From Boesenbergia rotunda (taxonomy: Eukaryota; Streptophyta; Magnoliopsida; Zingiberales; Zingiberaceae): 64,000 bases of DNA. The notes below the pieces were generated by a model. That model saw only the letters and a list, made by a program, of their open reading frames with translations, ran no database searches and was not told where the DNA came from. The stretch spans positions 281,994 through 345,993 of the forward strand of contig JAGFNQ010005191.1 in NCBI GenBank assembly GCA_024364735.1, read 5' to 3'. Each line of letters starts with the position of its first letter. The first letter of the stretch is position 1. This document shows, piece after piece, positions 10,755 through 21,016 of this stretch. Both the position numbers and the translations under genes were made by a program.

Positions 10755-10974
10755 GGAGGAATTGAACCTGGGAAGTGAGGGATCACCCAAGTGAACCATT
10801 ACCAATCACGTCATTCCCACGGGGGCTACAGTTCTCTATTTGGCATGTACTTAATGTAGTTGGAGACACTCATTTTGTTCACCTACTTTAGGCATATCTA
10901 CAAGAATAATTATTTATTGATAGTTGAGTTATTTATTTAGGTTACTTTAATATTAATTACTGTTATACCAATTT

Positions 10975-11215
10975 AACCGTAATTAATTACCAACCTCGGA
11001 CGATCGGTTCGGTCCCACAGAAATTTCTCATCGGCCGTCAGGGTAAATTGGGAAGCGCTCGTGGTGGGCGGTCTAGAAGCCCAGCGTCCCAGGGTTCGCG
11101 CCCCATTAGGAGAAAAAATTCCTACAAATACGTCATAGCTGGGGACTGAACTGTGGATGCTTGAGATAACGACTAGTCGTCCTACCGCTTCACCATAACC
11201 CCGGAGGCGATGAGG
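10975..11215 (-). mobile_element. Possible second SINE (degenerate)
   Basis: On the minus strand a GGTGAAGCGGTAGG stretch (A-box-like, about 11195-11180) is followed about 50 bases on by GTTCAGTCCCC (B-box-like). Further on comes ATTTACCCT, a word also present in the confident SINE at 3719-10826. I find no clear poly(A) tail or TSD, so this is a weak call. Confidence 0.35.
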
Positions 11216-11334
11216 TCTATACTAGCTTTTATTTGAAGTTGATGAATATTCTAATAATTTAAAATTTGGAAATAGGAAAAATATAGAAAAGAAAGGAGTT
11301 GGATATATATAAAAAACTTATATGAATATCAGGG

Positions 11335-11571
11335 CTTAACGGATGAGTTTATTGGGTTGGAAAAGATTTTGGATTTTGCTTCGAGTAATGTTGACTTTAT
11401 GAATGAGAATAAGTTATAGTATCCATATAAAAAGTGTCACATTGAAAACTCAAAACCATCTTCAACTTGAAGCTGGTTTTTCAAAACTAGTGATTACAGT
11501 CTAATCAAGTTTGAGAGCATCATTGTAGATTTGGTTTTATACTGAATTACTATAATTAGACTTGTCATGGT
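11335..11571 (+). pseudogene. CACTA (En/Spm) transposase remnant, N-terminal part
   Basis: From 11342 the plus strand reads a stretch like the transposase-associated domain (PF13963, recalled) that precedes TNP2 transposases: LDFASSN, FMNENKL, a stop, then YPYKKCH with its zinc-ligand-like cysteine and histidine. Several stops break it. It is cut at 11571 by the B3 insertion (TSD ATGGT) and resumes at 50252. The TNP2 region there, in the same orientation, makes the identification coherent. Confidence 0.7.
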
Positions 11572-12544
11572 TGTTAGATCGATACGGTTGCTAGAGGGGG
11601 AGGCAGTGAATAGCAATTTTCGAACTCTTTCTTCCTACACGGTTAGTTGCGCAAGCGGAATATGTAATAAAACAAAAACTAACAATGTAAACAATGCTAA
11701 CAAGAGATATTTACTTGGTATCCACCCCGAAGAGTGACTAATCCAAGAATCCTTCGGTGGATCACCCCCAGATAACCTCCGACTAGCCCTTGACGCTCCT
11801 TGTGGGTGGAGAAACCTTGTCACAACACCTTGACAATATCTGAGCACCAAAGGCTACTAATCTACTCTACCCAAGCAGATTTCGCCAAGAAAAGAAAGCA
11901 TGAAACGAGCTCCTTTAAATAGGGCTCGAGTTTGAAACAGCCGCTACGAGTCGACTACCCCTGGGGTAGTCGACTGGTCCCACTCAGATTCGACCGTTAC
12001 AGTACAACGTTCGAATCCAACAGCTGTTCCAGCCGACACCAGTCGACTGCTCCCAGAGCAGTCGACTGGTCCCTTAACTAAGCCTAGGGTTACACTCCCC
12101 GAGTATATTTTACTCCGCACTCGAACCCTCTCAGCTTAGTTCCCGAGTACAACGACTCACACTAGGACCCTCACAACCTGGTTGACTCTTCACCAGCAGC
12201 CTCGACTGTTGCCTTCATGCCCTCTTCATCTTTGGCCCTCGTCCGTCGGATGCGCACGCAAGCCTCTAGCTTGCCTCCATGCCATCCTTCACATACGCCT
12301 CGAAGTCCGCGTCCCTCAGCTCATCGTCCCTGCTATCCACGGTCCCTCGGATGCGCACACAAGCCTCCAGCTTGCCTCATGCCATCCTTCACATGATGAC
12401 ATCAACCAAGTCCATGTGTACCTGCAAACCTGCACATTCACATACACATGTTAGTCCAACAACAAACCCTAACTTAACCATATTGACCACACACATCAAA
12501 ACCCTATGATCCTCCAGATCATCTTAGGGCTGATTGCCCCAACA
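11572..12544 (-). repeat. 3' LTR of B3
   Basis: TGTTAGATC at the start and CCCCAACA at the end. Paired palindromes at about 11950-11972 and 12040-12069. The minus-strand TATA-like TATTTAAAGG lies between 11910 and 11922. Confidence 0.9.
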
Positions 12545-12558
12545 ATCTCCCACTTTTT
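12545..12558 (-). other. Polypurine tract of B3
   Basis: The minus strand reads AAAAAGTGGGAGAT at the edge of the 3' LTR. One base differs from the GGGGGAG core of B2. Confidence 0.8.
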
Positions 12559-12710
12559 GATGTGTGGCAATATGTTAAGTTAGGTAAACATAACAACAAT
12601 AGCAATAACAATAGCAATAGCAATTGAAAATCAAAGCATAACAACTAAGAGACAACCTTCCCCTTAACCTATGTTTTCTCCCAATTTTCAATTCTCATTG
12701 CCAACACCAT

Positions 12711-12764
12711 GTTAAGTTATTCCCAACTTAACACTTAGCATAGGTTAAGTTCTTCCAACTTAAC
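12711..12764 (-). other. Twin hairpins upstream of the B3 polypurine tract
   Basis: GTTAAGTT (12711-12718) pairs with AACTTAAC (12725-12732). A second GTTAAGTT (12744-12751) pairs with AACTTAAC (12757-12764). Loops are 6 and 5 bases. B2 has an equivalent 9-bp hairpin at 5078-5100. Confidence 0.6.
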
Positions 12765-13742
12765 ACCCAAATTTCATAAACCAACCACAGTTAAGTTCCA
12801 ACCCAACCCAAACCTAACTTAACACCCAAGTTCTCCCCCTTTGACATCATTAAAAGATTGCCCCATGCAACCCTACCCCTGGTGCCAAATAGAACTTACC
12901 AGATTTTTGAAAAACCCCTCAGAAATCAACAAAACCTAATCTGTCCAAGATACCAGTCGACTGCCCCCCAGGGCAATCGACTGATACACCCATTTCTGAT
13001 TTTCCAGTCGAAATTTAGGAATGCGTCGAAAATTCACCAAAATTCCGAAAAATGTAAAATTTTGGAAGCACGTTTGTTAGGATATACTCTATCCTAGAAA
13101 AATATGGTTTCATGAAAAACAACAATCGTGCTTGACTTTTGGTACAAACCTAAAATTCCTCAAAATTTTGGCACTTTGTATCAACTTTCAACTCGATCCA
13201 TAATTCTATGTGTTTGTTAATTCATACCATTATTATTTGACATATAGAATTGTCCTCAATTCTTCTCTTTGGTTTAAGTATTCTCAAAATGATACAAACC
13301 TCCCCCTCTTTATCTCTTGACCTTCCTTAACTTCCATGATTATATATATCCTTATCAAGTTTCTTTAAATCCAATGATATCTATCAACATTAAAACCTTG
13401 AATTAAACCTTAAACTCACCCTAAACATATACCCTTATCAAACATCATGAAGGCATAAGTCAAACCATAAAATAACAATTCATGAGTTTCAAACCATATA
13501 AGCCATATCTATCCATGACATAAAATTTCATCAAGCAATATTGACATAAAATTTGACAAGCAAATGGTTCATACATAGAAACATAAAGAGAGTCATACAT
13601 GAAAGTAAAACATGAAAAAGTCACAAGGACTAACGCCCCGAAGTATCAAAATAGTACAATCCAGAATAGCAAGTGTTTGAGATATAATACATATGATCAA
13701 ATGAAATACTCTCAACACTCAAGTCATCACATCAAGATAAGT

Positions 13743-15035
13743 CTATATCATGTCATCATCGCTTGGCGGAGGAGGAGGAGGAGGAGGAGGGGCCTGATAA
13801 GTGAGATGAATCTGCCGTACCATCTCGTACATCTCGTCCTGCCGGCTCCGGAACCCTTGAAACTCCCCCTGAATGGTCTTCTGGAAGCCTAGATGTTGCT
13901 GCTGATAAGTCTGGAGGTCCTCCCGGATGCCGTGAACGTCAGCCCGGAGCTGGGAGAACTCCTCGCGTGTAACTCCATCTACTGGCTCCTCATCCGAGCT
14001 GGAGGCCTCCGGACGCTACCTCCACACAAACTCCCCCTGCCTGCACTCTATGCCTGCCAAGGATAGCTGGCGTGTCCCGATCTGATCATAATCCTTGGAC
14101 AGGTGCCAGACCTTACCGCTAGTCACACGGATACCCTGTAACTGAAGGAATTCGGTCAGGACATGACAGAAAGGCATGTAAATTTTCCCATTGACGCTCT
14201 GGGAAAAATGACAAATGACTGTAAATACATGCAGGGAGACATCAATATCTAATCTCCTCTCCAGGGCATACATCATCACCAAATGGGGCAATCTAATCCT
14301 AGCCCGCCCCTTGGTGACGATGGGCAATAAACACTCGATGACAATTTTGTACAACACATGGCTAAATGAACTCATAGGTTTGGCATCAAAGATGCGCTCT
14401 ATGTCATGTCGATGCCTTCTAAAGTAGTGCATATGAATCTGGTCAAGGGTAATATCAGGAAATGTAAATGGCTCAACAACAGTAGAAAAATAAATGGATG
14501 CATTATTCGATGCCCTACACTCCAAAAATCTAGCTAAAACCATGGCTGAGAAAGGAATGGGAACTCCTGCTACCCTGGACTCATAAAGATTACTAACAAA
14601 ATCAATGCAAGTTAAGTTTGCGTAAAACTCTTTACACAGGTCAATGTTAATGTCATGTTGGCAATAAACTAATTGCTCTATCCCAAAGTGTGTAATCATC
14701 TCGGCTATTTAGGGGGACTTTTCTTGAAAGAAAGTCCTATTTAGGTACCAGCAGTTCATAACCACAAACTCATTTTCATTAAATCTTTTCTGACATTCTA
14801 CCGACCAGAACCTAGACTCTCCCGCCTGTCCCTGACCTTATCGTGAGGATCCCTCACCTCTTGGCCATTTAGAGACCGCCTTAATATGCAATATACACAT
14901 GCATGCATACCAAACACCCCCCTCAAAGGAAAGAGAACAAAGAAAACATGCACAAATTGTCACATTAGTTCCAAAACATAGTTTAAATGAAAAACATAAT
15001 CGTAAACAGTGATACCTTTTTGCTAATCGCTTCAT
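13743..15035 (-). pseudogene. ORF2 of B3: second copy of the transposon-domain-like protein
   Basis: This copy runs parallel to B2 ORF2. The 227-residue open part (14699-14016) shares ANLT, GVPIPFSAM and RRLDIDVSLHVF. Past a stop after FVWR the frame continues through an acidic linker, a shorter coiled coil, a run of prolines and SDDDMI, ending at 13743. Upstream of 14699 the same frame has a TAA where B2 reads glutamine, another stop near 14840, and GCG in place of B2's second-exon ATG. The first exon survives (ATG 15035, donor GT at 15015), and the splice phase matches B2 although the exon is 3 nt longer. The acceptor AG has become AA. CT-rich leader and CCCTAGG words lie upstream (about 15080-15206). 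Confidence 0.65.
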
Positions 15036-15239
15036 GATGGTAATGAGGAGAGATCGACTTGAAAAGATGAGTTTTCACTAACCCTAGGAGTAGACCCGAG
15101 GTAGAAGAAGGCTTAGGGAAGGATTTTTAGAGCTTGGGAGAGCTTTAGAGTGAGAGAGGAGTCGGGGAGAGGAGGTATCGCCGGGGGTGGTATGCCAAAA
15201 CCCTAGGTTTTGGCCACCCCCGCGCGGCCCGATCTAACT

Positions 15240-15348
15240 TAAAACCCACAAACCAATCGACAGCCCCTAGGGTAGTCGACTGCTAAAACACACAGTCCCT
15301 TTCTCACTCTAGGACCAGTCGATTGACCTCCAGAGCAGTCGACTGGTG
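15240..15348 (-). promoter_or_regulatory. Palindrome array upstream of B3 ORF2
   Basis: AGTCGACTG-type words at about 15255-15285 and 15315-15346 occupy the same place, upstream of the ORF2 leader, as in B2. The TATA box found in B2 is not preserved here. The family-A element inserted at the right end of this array (TSD TGGTG). Confidence 0.45.
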
Positions 15349-16197
15349 TGTTGGAACCCGGATAGCTAGAGGGGGGGGGTGAATATAGCCAGACACTTAA
15401 GCTTGAAGCTTTTAAAATCATTCTGCACTTCAGAGTTAGGCAACGGAAGAAAATGCAGAAACAGAAAACTAAAAACAACAAACCAAAGCAAAAGGAAAGC
15501 AAACCGACGCTAACTCCTCGATATACAAGGTTCGGGGATAACTTGCCCCTACTCCTTGGCGTGCCCTTAAGGTGGGCGATCCCTTGATCGTCTGCAGATC
15601 AAGCCCCGGTGAACACCGGATAAGATAGAGCCTCCTTCTCGGTGGAGAAACCTCTCCACATATCTCACAAATGGTTGAACTTGAGTACAAGAGATCACAC
15701 AAGAAGAAACACTCACAAAGATCTCACAGGAATGCAACAAGAACGCTCAAGCACAAAGCAACAGAGAGCATGAACACAGCCCAGCCAAACTTCCCAAGTT
15801 TCTGTCTTGTTCGCCTCAGCTCCTCTGCTTCCAGCTTCGTCACTTAAGCTCCCTCTCACCATCGCACGACACATCAGCATCCACTGAGCCAGCCTGAACC
15901 CACTGAACTCCCTGAGCACTCAGTCCACTGAAGACCTCCTCTCCAGCTGAGTCTCCGTCAGTCGCCAGCTGCTCCAGTTGCCGTTGAAACCTGAGAAGGA
16001 GAAACAAACAAACCTGCTCCAAGGAAAGCCTCCCAATGACCCTCCTTGAGTGATTGAATCACCTGCTATCACCTACACACTCCAACAGAGGCTTAGCAAT
16101 ACATATCAAACAGAAAATCAAGCATCAGAGATTATGCGGAGAGAACCGGATACATTCAGACGCGATCAGAGCGTCTGACAGTGCATTTTGATTTAAA

Positions 16198-16753
16198 GTG
16201 ATCGGTCACCGGACCGATCAGAGAGCCTCCTGATCAGTCACCAGACCGATCAGGCTGGGTTCAGATCGGTCAGGCTCCGTCCTGATCGGTCCCCAACGCT
16301 CAATCAAAAATCGCGATTTCTCTGGGACTCTCCTGGACCGATCACCAGACCGATCCTAGGTTGTGGATCGATCACCAGACCGATCCTCCCCTTTATTGGG
16401 CGATTTCTGAGCTTTGCAGTCCAAACCTCTTGATCGGTCACCGGAGCGATCAGGGAGCCTCCTGATTGGTCACCAGACCGATCAGGTCATGACCAGACCA
16501 ATCAGGCTCCGTCTTGATCGATCATAGTGAGGAACTCGCGATGCTGGATCGTTCTCCAGAACGATCTGCACAGTGATCCAGATCGGTCACCTGACCGATC
16601 AGGAGCAGATCAGCAGGGGAAATCAACCTTACTGTGTGCTCCCTTATCGGTCATCAGACCGATCAGGAGCCAACAGTGGGTGAAACACATACTCCCTGAT
16701 CGGTCACCAGATTGATCAGTCATTGCTGGATCGGTCACCAGACCGATCCATGA
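16198..16753. repeat. GATCGGTC palindrome array in the A 3' LTR
   Basis: Many copies of GATCGGTCACCAGACCGATC and variants, each able to fold as an 8-bp stem with a 4-base loop. The array lies just upstream, in the LTR sense (minus), of a CTTTAAATC sequence that may serve as TATA region. The partner LTR carries the same array at 45993-46543. Confidence 0.8.
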
Positions 16754-16761
16754 AGGAGCAC

Positions 16762-19694
16762 TGTAAAGTCCCCGCCCTAAATCCTCTAAGGATTTGTGGC
16801 GTTACTTTAACATTCATAACATCTTTACTCATGCTTATATTTATACTACTTTATGCATCATATAGCGGAAGCATAACATCATTCATGTAATGTTAATCAT
16901 GACTACTTCATGTATTCATTTCCATCTAAGCTTTAGAGGCATGCGATCATACAAGAGCGGAAGCATAAGACTTGGAAGCATGTAGATCATGCATGTACGT
17001 GAGAGCATGAAGCTTAGGGTTTAAAAACAAATTTTATACATGAGTAGGCCGAAACATGTATGGGCATCATAGCATTTAGGAGCAAGTTTCATGAAATGCA
17101 TAATGTATGTAGAGTCCATGCGCATGATACAATATTGACAAGTAAGGATCTAAACATATGGAAGGTTTTAACATGATCGTGACATGCAACATGGGGAGCA
17201 TAAGGGTGTTGAACATGAGAGGACTCAAACCAGCAAGTGATGGCCGAATATCATAAGTGATCTAAGCATAACTAGGCATGGCAAGTATGACAGAGTTTTA
17301 GTGGATCATGAGCATAAACAAGATAGTATGTTATGAGGGAAGTATCATATCAACTACTTTAGCATAATCAAATAGAGTGGTGTATCCATACAGTCAAGAT
17401 GAAGACATCATATGTTCACAAGTATAGCAAAAACTTATCATGAAGTAGAGTAATGCCAAACATAAGAGCAATCTTAGAGTAGTGTGCAGAAGAAGGTGTA
17501 TAACATCCTTAGGTTTCAAAATTGAAAACAAAACATAGAGCGAGCAAGATCTTTAATCCACCGTCACTATCACATTTCCCTTGCTCTTCTTCCTGCAGCT
17601 TCCTTAGTTAGTGTCCTGTAGCATAAGAACACTAAAACTATAAGCAACGCTTAGTAAGGCCTTGTCCTACTCACAAAACGTCGTCAATTCGTAAGCGTAT
17701 CAAGTATAGCATAGAAGCATAACATGTTAAGCATAGAAGTCATTAAGCATGGTAAACATAACGTGTAAAGACATGGGATCATTAAGCATGGTAGACATAG
17801 TGAGCATAGTAATTTTATGAAAAGATTTCCTTTTGAAAACATATACATAGTACTTGAATATAACATAGTCATCTTTTGGGGTCCCCGGCTTGTACCCTTA
17901 GTTTTGTGCACATGAACCCTATTTAGGCACAAGGTAGCTAGCCTTGACCCAGAAGGGTTCCTTATTAGGCCTTCTTGAAAATCCTTCAGCCTGGGGGTCT
18001 CTAGGCCTTCTCAAAAAGTCCTTCAGCCTAGGACCCATCATGAACTCATTTAAGAGTTTGTGGTACAAGCCAATCATAAAGTAACATAGTTATCATGTAC
18101 ATTTCCCTTTTTAGCATGCTCTTAGTCCCTTCCTTTCAAGGGAGCATTACTTTAGGCCTTAGCCTTCATCATACATAAACTCATAATCCATGATAACTAT
18201 TCATGCATTTCATTCATATCATAGTATAACATGCTTTCATGAAAAGTGAACATAAATAAGGTCCAAGGGTTCCCTTGGCCGAAAATCATCATCATGCATT
18301 CTTCACTTTCCTAGATCATACAAGCATGGTTCATGTCATTCAAAGCATGCAATATCATAAGCATTCATTAGGGTAGCATGGCATGTAAATAGGTTTAGGA
18401 CCTAACCCTATTCTAGGGTTGGCCGAATGTTGTAAAGAGGTTGGACCTCTTGCATTGAGTTGTATTTCCTCATAATCATATCAAGCATCATAGAAGCAAT
18501 CATAGCATGGGGTTTTGTCCAAGGCCTAACCCTAGTTTAGGGTTGGCCGAAACATACATGTCATCAAGAATTTATCATACAACATTCCATACATTGTGTA
18601 GCATTTAATCAAACATGTAGTAGCATATGGCACACCCTAACCCTTGGTTAGGGTAGTGGCCGAAATTTAAGAGGGCATCATGCAACTTATTCGCAAACAA
18701 TTATGCTACAGGCGAGGGGCACTTACCTTTTTCGCTAAATCCTTAGGGTATACCCTTAACTTGGAGGGATGGTACCCTTAACTTGGAGGGATGGTACCCT
18801 TAACTTGGAGGGATGGTGCCCTTGGTCCTTGCCCTTGAGATCCTTGAATGCTCCTTGTCTTGCAAGAGGTACTCAAGGGAGTTTAGGGAGTGTCAACCCT
18901 AACCTTGGGTTTCGGCAACCACAAGGGGAGAGTGTTGCTTGGCTTCGGTGGAGAAGGGGAGAAGAAGGTGGCTTTCGGCCACTTGGGGGAGGGGAGGAAG
19001 ATTAGTGTTTGGAGGGAGGAGTGGAAGGGGGCTCTCGGCAATAGCAAGAGGAGGGAATGAGTGATTGTGCTCTCACACTCTCCTCCCCCTTTTATACTTA
19101 GTGAAGAGGCATGGTGCCTCTTCACTAAGCACCCTTTCACCAAGGGGTGTTTCACCAAGAGTTTTCTTCCACCTCTTCACCTTCCTTAACCCTTAACAAG
19201 GATTTCCCTACTTCCTTCTCAACATCTTCTCCCCTGGTGAGATGGTCACCAAGTCTACTCCTCAAGGCTTTGCTTGCCAAGAGTACCAAGGTTCAATCCT
19301 TGGTGAGAGCACATTTTTGCTCCTCTTGGTTTTAATCAAGCATAAGCCCACTAAGCCCATTCCATTCCATATGATTTCATGAATTCGAATTCATGGAATC
19401 ACATATGTGATTCATGAATCACATTTCACTCCTTATGTAATTTCATAATCCCTCTTAATCAAATCTTATAATCAATCATGAAATTACATACTTCGCATTT
19501 TGCATAATCACATCATAATGTAATCACATGAAATCATACTCTTATGCAATCACATGAAATCATCAATTAAAATTTATGCAATCGCATATAGGGGTTTTAT
19601 GAAATCACATATTGGGACTTTTATTTCTTATCAAATAAAGTCGTACAATTGCATTGAGAAAAGAAAAACAAGCCCAAAAATTTGGGGCGTTACA
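16762..19694 (-). repeat. 3' LTR of the Tekay-like element
   Basis: TGTAAAG to GTTACA. It includes a 22-bp unit (starting ACCCTTAACTTGG) repeated three times at 18752-18817. The GGCGTTAC word occurs near both ends. Small open frames here are identical in the other LTR and look non-coding. Confidence 0.95.
18752..18817. repeat. Three tandem 22-bp units in the Tekay-like LTR
   Basis: Units at 18752, 18774 and 18796. The same array is at 23007-23072 in the other LTR, so it predates insertion. Confidence 0.85.
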
Positions 19695-19708
19695 ATCCCC
19701 TACCCCTT
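19695..19708 (-). other. Polypurine tract of the Tekay-like element
   Basis: The minus strand reads AAGGGGTAGGGGAT next to the 3' LTR. Confidence 0.85.
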
Positions 19709-19728
19709 ATAGAAAGTTCGTCCTCGAA

Positions 19729-20853
19729 CTAAAACAACTCGGGGTACTTGCGTTTCATTTCATCTTCTCTTTCCCAGGTGGCTTCTTCGAATTTCTGACT
19801 TTGCCACATGACCTTTACTAAGGGCACTTCCTTGCTCCTTAGTTTCTTAACCTCTCGGTCCAATATCTGAATGGGCCGACTCTCAAAGCTTAGGTCCTCC
19901 TGGATCTGAACCGTCTGTGGTTCGATCACCTGGTCTGGGTCGGGCGTGCACTTCTTAAGCAGAGAGACGTGGAACACGCTGTGAATCGCCGACATCTCCT
20001 GCGGTAGTTCCAGCTCGTAAGCTACCTGGCCAACTCTCTTTAGGACCTTATACGGCCCTACGTATCGCGGACTTAGTTTCCCTTTCTTCCCAAATCTCAT
20101 AACTCCTTTCATAGGAGCCACTCGGAGGAAGACAAGGTCTCCAACTTGGAATTCCAGCGGCCTACGTCGCTTGTCCGCATAATTCTTTTGCCGGCTCTGG
20201 GCAAAGGCGGCTAGTCGATTGAACTTCATCATTGCTTCGCTGACCGTTAGTCCACCTTGTCGGAACTCGGTGAACTCGTCGAAATGTCGGTTGGTGACTC
20301 GCAGATGGAAGAACTCCTCGAAGAACTCTGATTCAAAGTCCTTCCATGTCATCTGGGCCACCTGGCGCTTGTTCTTTATCTTTTCCCACCACATGCGCGC
20401 ATCTCCCGAGAGGCAGAATGATGCGCATTTGACCTTCTCTTGCTCGGGCCAGTCGAGCAATTCCATGGTGCTTTCTATCGTTTTGAACCAGGCCTGCGCG
20501 TCCCAGGGTTCACCAGCACCGGAGAAACTTTCCGGTTTTAGCCTTTGCCATTGGATGAGGTAAGCCTCGGGTCGGGCTACCGTGGCAGGGGCGACCGGTG
20601 GTGTTGGCGTAACCAGGGTTGCGTCTGGGATGACTGTCTGGTTTACCGATGGTGGAGTGGTAGGGTTCCCTTGCTGACCCATCAGATTAGCGATGATCAG
20701 TTGTTGTTCCGTGATCTGGCGTTGTAGTTCTGTCACTACATGTGCCAGATCTGGAGGGGGTACAGTCTCATTGCGCGGTGGTAGCGCCGTCTCAGTGAGT
20801 GGTGGAGGGGCAGTCCCGTTAAGACGGGTACTACGTCTTCTAGCCATCTTCAT
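19729..20853 (-). CDS. Gag fused in frame to integrase C-terminus (chromovirus type)
   Basis: An intact 374-residue frame from ATG 20853 (a second ATG, MARRRSTRLN, is at 20847). Numbered from 20853: a proline-rich N-terminus, a short coiled segment (about 39-58), then a retrotransposon gag domain (about 100-215: WDAQAWFKTIE, GDARMWWEKI). At about residue 218 (near 20200) the sequence jumps to the integrase C-terminal region (GKKGKLSPRYVGPYKVL, HSVFHVSLLKK), ending in a chromodomain-like tail (VKVMWQSQKFEEATWERE). Zinc knuckle, protease, reverse transcriptase, RNase H and the integrase core are missing. In full elements gag forms the particle and the integrase tail may bind chromatin. The start was chosen to drop a 22-residue extension into the leader. 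Confidence 0.85.
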   Translation of the reverse strand: MKMARRRSTRLNGTAPPPLTETALPPRNETVPPPDLAHVVTELQRQITEQQLIIANLMGQQGNPTTPPSVNQTVIPDATLVTPTPPVAPATVARPEAYLIQWQRLKPESFSGAGEPWDAQAWFKTIESTMELLDWPEQEKVKCASFCLSGDARMWWEKIKNKRQVAQMTWKDFESEFFEEFFHLRVTNRHFDEFTEFRQGGLTVSEAMMKFNRLAAFAQSRQKNYADKRRRPLEFQVGDLVFLRVAPMKGVMRFGKKGKLSPRYVGPYKVLKRVGQVAYELELPQEMSAIHSVFHVSLLKKCTPDPDQVIEPQTVQIQEDLSFESRPIQILDREVKKLRSKEVPLVKVMWQSQKFEEATWEREDEMKRKYPELF

Positions 20854-21002
20854 AAGAGATAGGACTAGTATAAGGTAAGGGTTATTCCTATATCCATGCA
20901 TGCACATATTACCAAGCATAAAAGAAAAAGTAGGTTTAGAATCTTACTTGGAAGCAGCAGGTTGAGAGCTTTGAGGAGTGTGATAGTGGTGAGGTAAACC
21001 TC

Positions 21003-21014
21003 GCTCTGATACCA
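21003..21014 (-). other. Primer-binding site of the Tekay-like element
   Basis: The minus strand reads TGGTATCAGAGC two bases inside the 5' LTR, so priming was preserved in this deletion derivative. Confidence 0.9.
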
Positions 21015-21016
21015 AC

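Larger units (their letters stand above)
3719..10826 (-). mobile_element. tRNA-type SINE, split by element B2
   Basis: A perfect 16-bp direct repeat (TACAGTTCTCTATTTG) lies at 3703-3718 and 10827-10842. The left boundary starts with nine T residues, which is the poly(A) tail of a minus-strand SINE. Without B2 (3951-10754) and one GGAGG copy, the SINE is about 299 bp. Near its 5' end the minus strand reads GGTTCAATTCC (10768-10758), a good Pol III B box about 60 bases in. The A box is less clear. B2 inserted immediately next to the B box. The 16-bp TSD, A-tail and B box together make this a confident SINE; the family is unknown. Confidence 0.8.

Noticed and set aside
13764..13790. GGAGGA microsatellite as an independent repeat
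   Set aside because: It encodes the proline run of ORF2 on the minus strand; B2 has the same at about 6095-6120.
18769..19335. Small frames repeated at 23024-23590
   Set aside because: They are identical because they lie in the two Tekay-like LTRs. No start context or domain supports coding.
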